From Ochotona curzoniae (taxonomy: Eukaryota; Chordata; Mammalia; Lagomorpha; Ochotonidae): a stretch of 64,000 nucleotides of DNA. The notes under the pieces were generated by a model. That model was not told where the DNA came from. It saw only the letters and a program-made list of their open reading frames with translations, and made no database searches. Below, piece after piece: positions 22,731 through 32,910 of the stretch; the stretch's first letter is position 1, and the number at the start of each line of letters is the position of its first letter. A program made the position numbers and the translations under genes. The stretch covers positions 18,240,707 through 18,304,706 of the forward strand of contig NW_024467121.1 in NCBI RefSeq assembly GCF_017591425.1. Direction: 5' to 3'.

Positions 22731-22985
22731 TTAGTTAGTTATTTGAAGCGCAACTACCATCTGCCAGTTCGCACCCAAAATGGCCACAATGGGTTGGGCC
22801 AGACAGGAGCCAAGATCTTCTTCTGGGTCTCCCACATGGGTACATTGGCTCAAGTACATGGGACATCTTACACTGCTTTTCCATGCACAAAACAGGGAGT
22901 TGGTCCAGAAGTGGAACAGCTTGAACCAGTGCCCATGTGGGATGCTGGAGCCGCAGCCCGTGACTTAGCCTTCTGTGCCTCAACA
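22731..22985 (-). mobile_element. CSINE, antisense
   Basis: 'aaaatggccacaatgggttg', 'tcttctgggtctcccacatg' and 'gtgacttagccttctgtgcc' mark the inverted body and head. Confidence 0.8.
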
Positions 22986-23761
22986 ATGGTCCATCTGTCC
23001 TCATTTGAGAGCTGTGTGCAGTGTGTCCTCCTAACAAAAGGAAGGTTAAGGCCATCTCCCATTTTCTGACCCAGTAGTACCCTGCCCTCCTGCCTCGGCT
23101 GCCAGGTTTCTGCTTTCTCTCCTCTCTCAGGAGCAGGCAGATTCCAGGTTCATCTGGAGGGCATCTGAGCCCATGGCATTTCTGGGGTCAGCCAGAAATC
23201 AGCCAGGCTGATCCCAAAGAAGGCATTTAGGGATATACTCAGTCAGCCAGCCCATATTGTGCAGCCCTAACTCTTGAGAGAAAGACCTCTGAGAGACTGA
23301 AAATGCAAGAATCTTAAGTCTCCTGGGACCTGGATGTGCTTGTCCATCAGCCTGGCTGCCACCGGTGTGTGTGTCTTTTGTACAGACCACTCAGGAGCAG
23401 AGAAGGATTCTGCAGTAACTGTCAGCAGAGGAAGGGCAGGAGAAGACACACAGAGCCTGGGCAGGTGTACCAGCAGGGATCTGGTGGTGCTTATTAGTAG
23501 AAAGGGAAGTGGCAGAACAAAGCAAGCAGTGCTGCAGTTCTGATCTTGGCCCCTCCCATGAGGCAAGTGTGTGAGCCCCAGGAAGTCACCTCATGCCCGT
23601 GATGGTGGTGTTATCAGCTCTCAGCACACACGGGACCAGAGCAGTTCTACGGGGCTGCCTACCCTCCCTAGCTCTTTGCAGAATTTCTCATTGGGGCTGC
23701 CCCTGATGGCCTCCCAGTCCTGCCTTACTTTGTCCTGTGGGAAGTTGGGACATGTCTTAAG
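22986..23761. other. No feature seen
   Basis: Non-repetitive intron. Nothing could be assigned. Confidence 0.45.
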
Positions 23762-24283
23762 TTAGGGTCTACAGCCCAGGAAAATAATTCCACCTAACCC
23801 AAGTAGATTCTCCAAGAACTCTGGAAGAGGACGGTCCCGAATTGGGGAAAGGGGCAGAGAGTGCCGCTCTACTACCCTAGTCTTTTGTTCAGTCGTTGTG
23901 GTTAGGACTTTGGTTATGACTGTAATTATCACATCAGCCTCACAATGTCCATCATGGTTCTGTTCACCAGCGGGATCTATCTTATGCTGAACGCCCTGAA
24001 GAATATAGGCTTGTGAGGCTTTTACATTGGCTCCCTGAGCTAAGCAATTCCTTGTGGCTAGGAGGAGGAGTAATCCTTGGATGAGAGTAGCATGTGCTGA
24101 GTTGATGGGGGATGGGGTATGCAGCACAATTAAGGAATACGAGGAAGAGATGAGGCAGGAATGCATCACACCATGCCCCGTAATCCTGGATGGCTCCACC
24201 AATCTTAAATGCACTCTAAAAGTCACAAAACAGAGGGTCACAAATGTTTTAGGAGTTTCATGTTCTGGTCTCCAGCAGGTCAA
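23762..24283 (-). other. 173-codon antisense open frame, unassigned
   Basis: The longest SINE-free open frame inside intron 2. The predicted product starts MTCWRPEHETPKTFVTLCF and has a hydrophobic stretch (about residues 70-82, ATLIQGLLLLLAT). I recognise no domain. No promoter or splice context is visible. It could be chance or the remnant of a retroposed or retroviral sequence. Not called as a gene. Confidence 0.2.
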
Positions 24284-24361
24284 ATGAGCACACAGAAGGC
24301 AGCTACAGATGTTTGGTTGCAGTAGCTACCTGCTGGGTGCTAGGAATCATCTATGCTCTGT

Positions 24362-24673
24362 GTGGAGTTTTCTTGGAAAGGCAAATTTATGTAAAGAAGA
24401 AGGGACAGAGAAAAAAAATCTTCTATCCCTTGGCTCACTTCCCAAGCGACTGCAACAACTGGAGCTGAGCTGATCCAAAGCCAGGAGCTTCTTCTGCATC
24501 TCCCACATGGGTGCAGGGTCCCAAGCCTTTGGGCGGTCCTCTATTGCTTTCCCAGGCAACAAGCAGGGAGCTGGATGGGAAGTAGAGCAGCCAGGATACA
24601 AACTGACGCCTATATGGGATCCCTGCCCATGAAAGGTGAGGACTTTAGCCACTAGGCTACTGTGCCAGGCCAT
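24362..24673 (-). mobile_element. CSINE, antisense
   Basis: 'cttggaaaggcaaatttatg' at the left end and 'gccactaggctactgtgcca' at the right end. Confidence 0.88.
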
Positions 24674-24700
24674 GAGCAAAACATAAATTGATATCCTTTT

Positions 24701-25015
24701 TTCAAGTCTTATTATTTCTCTATTTGAAAGGCAGAGTCACAGAGAAGGTGATGAGGGGTGGGGGAAGGTAGGAGAGAGAGAAAGAGAGAGAGACAGAGAG
24801 AGAGAGAGAGATGTCTTCCCATCAACCTGTTTTATTCCACAAATGGCTTGGCCAGACCAAAGGCAGGATCTAAGACCTGTATTCCAGATCTCCCATGTTG
24901 ATGGCAGGGTCTCAAGCACTTGGGTCACCATCCACTGCCCTCCCAAACTCACTGCAGGAAGCTGGATCAGAAGTGGATGCCAGCGTTGCAGGTGGCAATG
25001 ACACTAACCCCTCTA
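24701..25015 (-). mobile_element. CSINE, antisense, with expanded GA tract
   Basis: 'tatttgaaaggcagagtcac' followed by the GA run where the element's own pyrimidine tract (TC)n lies in inverted orientation. Ends at 'caatgacactaacccctct'. Confidence 0.8.
24771..24810. repeat. (GA)n microsatellite inside a SINE
   Basis: Expansion of the TC-rich part of the antisense CSINE at 24701-25015. Confidence 0.85.
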
Positions 25016-25489
25016 CTTAAAAAACAAACAAACAAAACCCACTGTATGTGAATGTACATACTGTGCATTTTTTTTGCTACATCTGTGGCATTGAGTGGTT
25101 GCCACTCCCATATCCCCAAATCCTTCATATTTGGTCTTTTACCAAAAAATAAAAAGTTGGCCAAAGCTGCTGTGGAATCTGATAGGGAAAGTAACAGGAA
25201 GTGAGACTCAGAGGTGAGTAGAGCCATAACAAGTGCCAAGAAAACACACGGACAACATGCCTGGCATGCCACCAGCCCTGTTGGGAGGTAGTCTGGGTTT
25301 AGCACGGTCACTTCAGAAAGCTGTTCAGCTGGATGTCTCCCAATGTGGAGACACTGCAACTCAGAAATTGTCCTAGGTCTGCATCTAGCAGGTGCTTGCT
25401 GCTCATTGTCCCTTGTCATGTTCATTGTATCTGCTTACCTAACCCAGGTATACTTCTCTCCTGAGTGTTCATTCCTTCAGAAGCAAGCC
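25016..25489. other. No feature seen
   Basis: Intron with an (AAAC)n-like stretch at its left edge and no recognised element. Confidence 0.45.
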
Positions 25490-25740
25490 TATAGCCAGGT
25501 TATGGTACAGCATGTAAAGCTACTACCTGTAATGCCAACATCCCAAATGGGCACCAGCTCATGTCCCATCTGGCCCACTTCTGACCCAGCTCACTGCTAA
25601 TGGTCTGGAAAAGCAGCAGAAGATGGCCCAAGTGTTTGGGCCCCTATTACCCACATGAAAGGCCTAGATGAAGCTCTTGGTCACTACAAACATCTGAGGA
25701 GTAAACCAATGGATGGAAGATCTTTCTCTCTCAAGTCTCT
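25490..25740 (+). mobile_element. CSINE, sense, diverged
   Basis: 'ggttatggtacagcatgtaa' (head) to 'gatggaagatctttctctct'; the tail is lost. Confidence 0.75.
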
Positions 25741-25749
25741 TTTTTATTT

Positions 25750-26040
25750 TTAAGGATTATTTATTTTGTTTAAAAATCATATTACCATAGAGAGAGGTCT
25801 TCTATCTTCACTCCCCAAATCACCACAACGGCAGAGGATGGAGGCAGTAACCAGGAGCTTTTCTGAGTCTCCCACATGAGTGCAGGGGTTAAAGCACTTG
25901 GGCCATCCTCTGCTGCTTTCCCAGGCCATAAGCAGAGAGCTAGATGGGAGGTGGAGCAGTCAGGACACAAACTGGTACCAGTTTGGAATGTTGGCATTTT
26001 CAGGGGGCAGACTGGCCTGCTGAGCCACCATGATCGCCCC
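25750..26040 (-). mobile_element. CSINE, antisense
   Basis: Converges with the preceding sense copy, giving an inverted SINE pair separated by about 10 bp. Right end 'gctgagccaccatgatcgcc'. Confidence 0.8.
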
Positions 26041-26083
26041 TTCACTCTGATTCTTAAATAAGTCTTATTTTAAAAACCACACT

Positions 26084-26400
26084 GGGCCCAGCACGATGGC
26101 TCAATGGCTAAATCTTTGCCTTGTACATGCCAGGATTCTGTATGAACACTGGTTTGCATCTGGGCTGCTCCATTTCTCATCTTGTGGCCTGGGAAAGCAG
26201 TTAAGGACGGTCCAAAACCTTGGGACCCTGCAGCCATGTGGGAGTCCCAGAAGAAGCTCCTTGCTCCTGGCTTTGGATTGGTTTGGCTTTGGCCATTGTG
26301 GTTCTTTGGGGAGTGAACCAGCAGACAAAAGATCTTTCTCTCTGTCTCTCCTTCTCTCTGTAAATCTGCCTTTCCACTAAAAATAAATAAGTCTTTAAAC
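26084..26400 (+). mobile_element. CSINE, sense, near full length
   Basis: 'gggcccagcacgatggctca' to 'aaaataaataagtctttaaa'. Lightly diverged. Confidence 0.9.
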
Positions 26401-27109
26401 ACATACCACACACACACAATATTTGAAATGTCTGCATATTTTATCTGGTAATTTGCCATGATTTGTTTAGCCATACCCTAACTATTAGATATTTTAGATT
26501 CTTATTTTTACTTTGCTTGTTTATTTTCTTGCTATTAAAAATACTTGCATTAAAATAAACTGGAGTGTGTGGGGGGAAAAATAGAGAGAGAGAGAGAAGG
26601 TGAGAGAGAATTGATTGATTTAAGACAGAGGATGGGAGACAAATGTTTCCTTATGTATCATTGGTCTTCCTATGATTGCTTGGTTTTGTGCTTAGCTCTC
26701 TGGCATGTAGTGAGCTGGACTGACTGTTGACTGCACAGCTAGCCTTCTGGGGATGTCACTGTTGTTGTTGTTGTTTTTTTTTTTTTTCTGAGATTCCTGT
26801 GACTTTCTTGTCTGGATTGTCCTATTTCCTGGCTCCTGTGTCATTGTGGCTTACTCCCTTGCTGAAGGAGGATACCACATGTGCTGCCACCTTGCAGTAG
26901 CTTCTTGAGAAAGACAGATGTGAGAGCTCAGCTCATCAGACCTTGTGAGTCTTAACAGATGTCTTTGTTTCACCATAATCCTTATTAGTAATTGGATTAC
27001 ATGTGGAATTCTAGTTTAGAGTTTATCCCAGGTTTATTCCATTATTACATTATCATCTGACTTCCAATGTTGCTGTCGAGAAGTCTGAAGCTATTATGCT
27101 TCCTAATCT
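26401..27109. other. Simple-sequence patches only
   Basis: Short CA run (about 26402-26418), GA run (about 26583-26598) and GTT/T run (about 26758-26787) in AT-rich intron. No gene or element was recognised. Confidence 0.5.
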
Positions 27110-27310
27110 TTTGTTTTGTTTAATTTTAAATGTTGAAATTACTTCAGACTTACAGCGGAATTATGAGTAGTACAGAGAACTCCCACATATTCTTTACTCA
27201 GATTCACAAATTAAATTTTTTCTTGCTTTCGCACTCTTGTTTCTATTTCTGATTCTTTGTCTACACACAGACAGACACACATTCTTTATTGTTTTGCAAT
27301 CATTTGAGTG
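27110..27310 (+). mobile_element. Ancient L1M-like fragment
   Basis: Phrases 'attacttcagacttacagcg', 'agtacagagaactcccacat' and 'ttctttactcagattcacaa' match a 3'-region motif I recall from old mammalian L1 (L1M) copies. Orientation and subfamily are uncertain. Confidence 0.5.
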
Positions 27311-27359
27311 TAGTTTCCATTATGCTCTCTTTGAGTATTGAAGTGTGCATGTCAACCAT

Positions 27360-27620
27360 GACAGTGGCTATACAGGCTAGTGCCTGTATCCCATATGGGT
27401 ATAGGTTCATATTCCAGCTACTCTGCTTCTGATCCAGCTTTGCTTATGACCTGGGAAAGCAGCAGAGGAGAAAGTCCTTGGGACCTGGCACTCACGTTGG
27501 AGATGTGGGTTCAGATCAGCTTAGCTTTGGCTGTTGAGGCCACTTGGGAAGTGAACCAAAGGATGAAAGATCTTTCTTTCTGTAAATCTGCCTTTCCAAT
27601 AAAAATAAATGAATCTTAGG
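27360..27620 (+). mobile_element. CSINE, sense, with small deletions
   Basis: 'tgcctgtatcccatatgggt' and 'ctgcctttccaataaaaata'. Several internal bases are deleted. Confidence 0.85.
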
Positions 27621-28026
27621 GAAAAAAAGAGAAACTTACTTTAAGACAGAGCGGTGAGGACATTCTCTTACTGCAGTGCACCCCTATGTTTGAGTTCTCA
27701 TCTTGTGTGTGTGACCTGATGTCTCAGCATGAGAAGCATTCAGGATCTTGATTTTTCTATTCACTGGAAATTTCACAGCAATGTTTGTTGGTATTGTTTT
27801 ATCATGTTCATTAGATTGTAAAATAATGACCCCTTTCCATTTGAAACACTTATACTTCTGCAAGGGATATTTTTACAAGTTATTTTCTTCATGTTGATCA
27901 TTTCTTCTTTACTCTTTTCTGTGATTGTCCCTGGAATTCTTCACTCAGATGTTGGCCTTCCCGGACTGACTTTCTGTTTTCTTTTCTTCTTCTTTTTTTT
28001 TTCCTGCTTGTTCATCTTTCTCCTTT
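27621..28026. other. No feature seen
   Basis: AT-rich intron with a pyrimidine-rich patch at 27978-28010. Confidence 0.45.
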
Positions 28027-28308
28027 CAAAAAATTGTATCTGTTTATACAGTTGACAAGAGAGCGATCAAGCAAGTGCACACCTGCATTACTGGTTCACT
28101 CCCCCAGATGCCTGGGAGCCAGGACCCCAACCCAGATCTGCCGCATGGGTGACAGGAACCCAATCACTGGAGCCAACACCACTGCCTCTGAGGGTCTGCA
28201 ATAACAGGAAGTTAGAATCAGGAACCAGAACTTGGTGTTGAACCCAAAGACACTGATACGTGATGTTGGCATCTTAATTAGCTTGTTAACTGCTAGGTCA
28301 GACACCCA
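28027..28308 (-). mobile_element. Old CSINE, antisense
   Basis: 'ctggttcactcccccagatg' and 'gttaactgctaggtcagaca' identify it. It lies about 210 bp upstream of the next PROSER2 exon. Confidence 0.7.
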
Positions 28309-28518
28309 TGCCACTGGTTCTTTTTTTTTTTTTTTTTCATGCAGGTAAAATAGTGAGGAATACACGGGCGCAGTCTGTCCATGTCAGGGATCTTTTAGCT
28401 GCAGGGCATCCTGCCCCAGTGCTAGGTACCACAGATCACTATTTAGCCATAGCTTTTCCTCTACAACCAAACCACCATTTATCTTCTCTCTCCCATCTCT
28501 GATCCCCACACCTCACAG

Positions 28519-28771
28519 GATGATGAGAGCCTGAAGTACCTCACGCACGAGGAAAAGGACGTCATCCTGTTCTTTGAAGAGACTCTGGATTCCCTGGAAG
28601 ATGACTTCGAAGAGCCAGCCCAGTGTGACAGTGGGATCCACTGCCACTCCCCGCAGTCTCTGGAGGAGAGCACTTCCAGCCACTCCGAGCCTGAAGACGT
28701 CATTGATTTGGTACCACCAGGACCTGCAGCTGGGGAAGCTGAGCACCTTCCGGATGTGACCCAGCCAGCAG
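28519..28771 (+). CDS. PROSER2: PROSER2 coding exon 2 (residues 47-130 plus one base)
   Basis: Continues the frame from 16186 with no stop. It holds the family's most recognisable block, an acidic motif at residues 56-78 (HEEKDVILFFEETLDSLED then DFEE), also present in shortened form in the paralogue SARG/C1orf116. It is followed by a Ser/Glu-rich stretch (SLEESTSSHSEPEDVIDLV). 253 bp long, so the last base (G, 28771) begins a split codon completed by AG at 31333-31334 to give Glu131. The acceptor is good and the donor is gtgagg. The amphipathic acidic motif may be a protein-binding helix; this is inference. Confidence 0.95.
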
Positions 28772-28867
28772 GTGAGGGCTGTCCCCATGAGATGGGCATG
28801 TCTACCTTGACCAGTGTCAATGCTCTTGAGGCCTCGCAGATTTTTACCGGGAAGAGACAGGTATGTG

Positions 28868-29084
28868 GCCCTGTGGTTAAGATGCAGATTAGTGCACACA
28901 TGCCAGGAAGCAGCAGGTACTTAGTAGCTCAAGTACTTAGGTCTCTGCCATCCACATGGGAAACGTACATTAAGTTCAAGGCTCATGACTGTGACCTGGC
29001 CCATCCCTGGCTGTAGTGCACATTTGAGGAATGAACTAATGGATGAGGTATATTTCTCTATCTCTGTTCGTGTCTTTTAAGTTA
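28868..29084 (+). mobile_element. CSINE, sense, diverged and shortened
   Basis: 'ctgtggttaagatgcagatt' and 'gtgacctggcccatccctgg' are preserved blocks. Begins less than 100 bp after the exon donor. Confidence 0.7.
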
Positions 29085-29214
29085 AAAAAAATTAAAACAG
29101 ACTTTTAGAGATTTTAGAGATTAGCATCCTCAGTCTAATTGTCCAACAAAGAAACTCCAAAAGGACTGGAAGAAAGAATGAGACTAATTAATTATATAAG
29201 TAGGAAAATTGAAT

Positions 29215-29274
29215 GGATGGATAGATGGATGGATGGTGAGGCAGGAAGAAGGGAGAAAAGGAAGGAAGGAAATT
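29215..29274. repeat. (GGAT)n / (GGAA)n purine repeat
   Basis: GGAT tetramers pass into GGAA tetramers. Confidence 0.85.
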
Positions 29275-29321
29275 GGAAATGGCTTCCAGAAAATAATTGC
29301 ATTCCCTTTCTTAAAGAAAGT

Positions 29322-29619
29322 TTTTTTTAAAGATTTACTTTTATTTGAAAGGCAGAGTTACAGAAAGAAGGAAAGATAGATTTTCCATCCTCTGGTTCAT
29401 TCCCCCAAATGACCACAATAACTGGAAGTAAGCCAACAAAAGCCAGGAACAAGGAACTTTTTGTGGGGCTCCAAAGCTTTGAGTCATCCTCAACTACTTT
29501 CCCGGGCCACAAGCAGGGAGATGGATTGGAAGTAGAGGATTGGAGCATAAGCCAGTGCCTATATGGGATGTCAGCACTGCAGACAGGAGCTTAGCATGTT
29601 ATGCCACAGCACTGGCCCC
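29322..29619 (-). mobile_element. CSINE, antisense
   Basis: 'tttttttaaagatttacttt' to 'ttatgccacagcactggccc'. Confidence 0.88.
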
Positions 29620-30181
29620 ACAATCTATTCTATAAGGAAACATAGGAGACCCTAGTATTTCAGGGCAAGCCTCCACCCCATTTCTGTGTCCTGACTTCCT
29701 GAGATGTGAGTTTAGACTGAAAAGCCAGCATGATTCAGAGGCTAGCAGCAAAATTTGGCTCAGCATCTGCTATATCTGTTTCACCTAACTCCGATCAACT
29801 CACAGGGAACGGTGCCACAGGGTGGACTTGGAGGGAAGTGGACCCAGAGAAATTCCCTCTGGTCTGTGCTCTTCCTGATTCTTAGTGGTTACTTAAAGAA
29901 AAATGTGGGCAAGGAGGTAGGGCTGGGAAGGATGAGGAATGAAGAGGAGGGAATACTCTTGCTCCACTCACTTATAAAATGCTGCCATTCGTCATGAGCC
30001 TCCGGGAGTGTATGCATGATTGGAAGCATGGCTGTGTGTCACGCTGAATGTCACATGGGCCTGTTGTGGCTGATTTTTCCTCTTAAAGACAGAGCTTGTC
30101 TGCAGCCATCTCTCCTGAGAACAGACAATGTGAAACTCGTGGTTTTATTACACTTTTCTGCCTTGAAGTACAGCTCCTCCA
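29620..30181. other. No feature seen
   Basis: Intronic sequence without recognised elements. Confidence 0.45.
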
Positions 30182-30353
30182 TGTCATCCAAGCCAGCTGA
30201 GCCTTTAAAACTGCCAGCTTCACCAGCATCCCATTTGGGTGGCGGTTCAACTCCTAGTTGTTCTACTTCAGTGCAGTTCCCTGCTAATGCCTCTGAGAAA
30301 GAGAGAAGAGGTCCCAGTGCTCACACCCACAGGGGAGACTCTTGGCCCCTGGC
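30182..30353 (+). mobile_element. CSINE, sense, left half of an interrupted copy
   Basis: 'ccagcatcccatttgggtgg' to 'ggagactcttggcccctggc'. The element resumes at 30707 after a nested insertion. Confidence 0.8.
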
Positions 30354-30354
30354 C

Positions 30355-30401
30355 TTTTCCTTCCTTCCTTCCTTCCTTTATTTATTTATTTATTTATTTA
30401 T
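30355..30401. repeat. (TTCC)n(TTTA)n at SINE tail
   Basis: Expanded tail of the nested antisense SINE: TTCC repeats then TTTA repeats. Confidence 0.85.
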
Positions 30402-30407
30402 CTTTCT

Positions 30408-30706
30408 TTTTTTAAAGATTTATTTGAAAGGCAGATTTACAAACAGAGGGAAAGATAGAAAGATTTTGGACTGCCAGTTTATCCCTCAGATGGCTGCAAC
30501 CACCAGAGCTAAGCCAACCCAAAGCCAGGTGTCAGCAACTAGGAGCTTCTGGGTTTCCCACATGGGTGCAGGGTCCCAAGGCTTTGGGCCGCTCTCCATG
30601 GCTTTCCCAGGCCATAGCAGGAAGTTGAATGGGAAGTGGAGTAGCTGGGACATGAACTGGTGTTTGCAGGCACAGGACTGCCAGTTGAGCCATCGTACTA
30701 GCCCTA
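30408..30706 (-). mobile_element. CSINE, antisense, nested in another CSINE
   Basis: 'ttttaaagatttatttgaaa' to 'gagccatcgtactagcccta'. The 9-bp direct repeat gcccctggc on both sides (30345-30353 and 30707-30715) is the target-site duplication and lies within the host SINE. Confidence 0.88.
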
Positions 30707-30816
30707 GCCCCTGGCTTTGATCTGGCCAGTCCTGTCTGCCGCAGCCATTTGGGGAGTGAAACAGCGGATGGATGATCTTTCTCTCTCTCTCGCTTTCTCT
30801 GCCTTTTGAAACCTTG
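30707..30816 (+). mobile_element. CSINE, sense, right half of the interrupted copy
   Basis: Continues from 30353: 'catttggggagtgaaacagc' then a TC-rich end. Confidence 0.8.
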
Positions 30817-31332
30817 TCAGCTCACATAAACATGCTGAGGGAAACATGTTTTGAAAATAGGCCACCTATACCTACTAAGTTGCTTTTCAGAGCAGTTCTA
30901 AGTGCTTGCTCACTAACCACCTCGGTAGCCAGTACACTGTAAGAAAATGGGCAGGGCTGAGTTGGGGTTCTGGGGCAGGGCCCTGGGATCCCACCGAGGC
31001 TGCCAAGAGGCCTAGCTGGAAGGACCCAAGGGCGCTGCTGCCTGGGGTCCCCTTGGCGGGCTTGGGATGGTGCCCAGCAGCCCTTTGCCAGGATGCTTGC
31101 AGGTGCTGCTCACCTGCAGGCCTTGGGCTGGCCCAGATCAGGTTATTCTGGCTAGACTGGGCCACAGGGACTTGAATGGGTTTGCTCAGAGAGGCACTGT
31201 GCAAGTGTGTGTGGTGGGGAGGCAGAGGGAGTCGCTTCCCTTTGTGCTTCCCCTCAGTCCAGGGAAAAGGAACATATGCATTGCCAGTAACATTAAATGG
31301 CAGCTAACGAAGCTTCTTCCCCCTCCTCACAG
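30817..31332. other. PROSER2: End of intron 3, no repeat seen
   Basis: GC content rises towards exon 4. The open frames here are not part of the gene, as the acceptor at 31331-31332 restores the known frame. Confidence 0.5.
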
Positions 31333-32375
31333 AGGCTGCACCTGTCGGAAAGGAAGATACTCCCACTGCCCTCCCTGAATGTGGGAAACCAGATGCTGAG
31401 GGTTCACAGCCCCTGGACCCCACAGCACCAGATGCCCTACCTCCACCACCTTCCCTACCCAGCATGGAGGCCCCAACCTTTCAGAGGAAAGAGACGCTTT
31501 CCCCTCCTCCAGCAGAGCACCCAAAACTTGCCCGCTCTGTCCCCACCCCTCTGGTCATTGCCCAGAAGATTTCGGAGAAGCTGGCAGGAGGTGAAGCGTC
31601 TTCTCCTACATCACCCTCAAAGGAGAGCAGGCCTGGAGAATGGAGGACGCCGATGCCACCAGCGCCACGGTCCGGGGAGCCCCTGTGGCACCGACACTCG
31701 GCACAGCCCCCGCCCAAGGTGCACCGCTTCCCCAGCAACATCAGCGTGACCAACAGCGCGGGGAAGGAGTTCAACAAGACCATCTCCAAAGCTGCCGTCA
31801 ACGTGCAGGAGCGCAAAGCCCAGGTCCTGGCCAACATCAATGGCGTCTCCTTCCTGGCTGCATCGGCCGCTGACAGGGAGGACAGGTGCCAGAAGAAGGA
31901 GTTCGCAGGGGAGCAGGGGAGAAACGTGCCTGCAGGTGCCGCAGCCTCTGAGCGGAGCCGAGCAGAGGCCGAGGCCCCTAAGGCAGCACAGACTGGCCGC
32001 CAGCACTCCCGAGGCGTGCAGACGGAGCGGAGCCCGTTGCCGGCTAGTGGCTTCCAGAGTATCCACGATGTCCTCCGGAGCGAGCCCAGTCCCTTTGTCT
32101 CCACTGGCAAGACCGTCACCTTCCGGCCAGACCCAGCCGTCACCAGTAGTAAACTGGTGCGCCAGAACGCCAGCAAGAGCTTCTACGCACACAGGCAGCA
32201 GCCAGAGGACGGAGGCGGGCCCCCAGCAGACGCAAGGCGGCGTGCAGGCTCGCTGCCCAGGGCGGTGGGCTTCAGACCCCAGGGCATCACCGTGCAGTTC
32301 TCTGGCCGAGGCTCCACTGAGGAGGCTCGCCGGGAGGCCCTGAGGAAGCTGGGGCTGCTGAAGGAGAACTTGTGA
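31333..32375 (+). CDS. PROSER2: PROSER2 terminal coding exon (residues 131-477, stop)
   Basis: Completes the split codon and runs open for 346 further codons to TGA at 32373. Contents in order: Pro/Ser-rich stretches (PPPP at about 166-169, PPP at about 188-190), a conserved-looking block at about 263-307 (FPSNISVTNSAGKEFNKTIS, then QERKAQVLANINGVSF), a basic Ser-rich middle, and the C-terminal motif at about 460-477 (EEARREALRKLGLLKENL). That C-terminal motif also ends the paralogue SARG. The total of 477 residues is somewhat longer than the roughly 435 I recall for human. The exon is GC- and CpG-rich against AT-rich flanks. No signal peptide, membrane segment or enzyme motif is seen; the protein is probably a disordered intracellular adaptor (inference). 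Confidence 0.95.
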
Positions 32376-32534
32376 CGGAAGCTCGAAGCTGCGGGAGGCA
32401 TGATCGCCAGCGCGAGCCTGCTGGCAGGATGGCCACACAGACTGGCCTTTCCCGCTCTCATCCTGCACATCTACAACCTTCCCTGGCCAGGTGGCCAGGT
32501 CTTTGGGGGCGTTTTTGGGAGGTTTTTGGGAGGT

Positions 32535-32556
32535 GACCTGCCCAAGTGGGCAGGTC
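32535..32556. repeat. Perfect 10-bp inverted repeat, 2-nt spacer
   Basis: gacctgccca / tgggcaggtc around AG. In RNA this is a very GC-rich 10-bp stem; with only 2 nt between the arms, the closing pairs would open to form the loop. Confidence 0.85.
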
Positions 32557-32884
32557 TTTACAGAGCAGAGCAGCTCCTGCTGCCCACCCTGGGGAGGATC
32601 CTGGAGAGAGGCAGCCAGTCTCCAGGGCTGGGGGAGGGAGGGTTGACACTACCCATGCTGCCCACCTCCTGGCCTGGCATCCTTCTGCAAAGGAAAACCC
32701 TAGCCTGCATCTTCCAGAACCGCAGTGTGGGGCGAACGGCCTTGAGGCTGAGGAGCTTTTGTGTGTTTTGGGGTTACAAGGTGGGGAATGAGTGTGATTT
32801 GTGATGCCTGACTTAGTCCCATATCCAGAGCCAGCACAGGACACAAAAGCTCCTACTCAGGATCCCCCCTCCTTTCCTGAGAGA

Positions 32885-32890
32885 ATTAAA
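32885..32890 (+). terminator. PROSER2: Candidate poly(A) signal ATTAAA
   Basis: The commonest variant hexamer, 510 nt after the stop codon. A GT-rich stretch (ggttgtttccttcagttttg) follows within about 60 nt, as expected for a downstream element. Confidence 0.55.
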
Positions 32891-32910
32891 AATACTTGGT
32901 AAATGCTTTC

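Larger units (their letters stand above)
16187..28518 (+). other. PROSER2: PROSER2 intron 2
   Basis: 12.3-kb phase-0 intron. Donor gtgagt at 16187; acceptor preceded by a pyrimidine-rich stretch and 'cccacacctcacag' ending at 28518. Confidence 0.92.
28772..31332 (+). other. PROSER2: PROSER2 intron 3
   Basis: 2.56-kb phase-1 intron, donor gtgagg at 28772, acceptor 'cttcccctcctcacag'-like ending at 31332. Contains SINEs, including a nested pair. Confidence 0.92.
32376..32910 (+). other. PROSER2: PROSER2 3' UTR (probable extent)
   Basis: Sequence from the stop codon to about 20 nt past a candidate poly(A) signal. It contains a 22-bp near-continuous palindrome (32535-32556) and a duplicated 'gtttttgggag'. 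A longer UTR using a later signal cannot be excluded. Confidence 0.55.

Noticed and set aside
30016..30720. 234-codon open frame in intron 3
   Set aside because: Most of it translates two CSINE copies and the TTTA repeat.
31617..32468. 283-codon antisense open frame over the last PROSER2 exon (and a 231-codon neighbour)
   Set aside because: Shadow of the GC-rich coding exon; the sense frame is the known protein and no antisense signals are visible.
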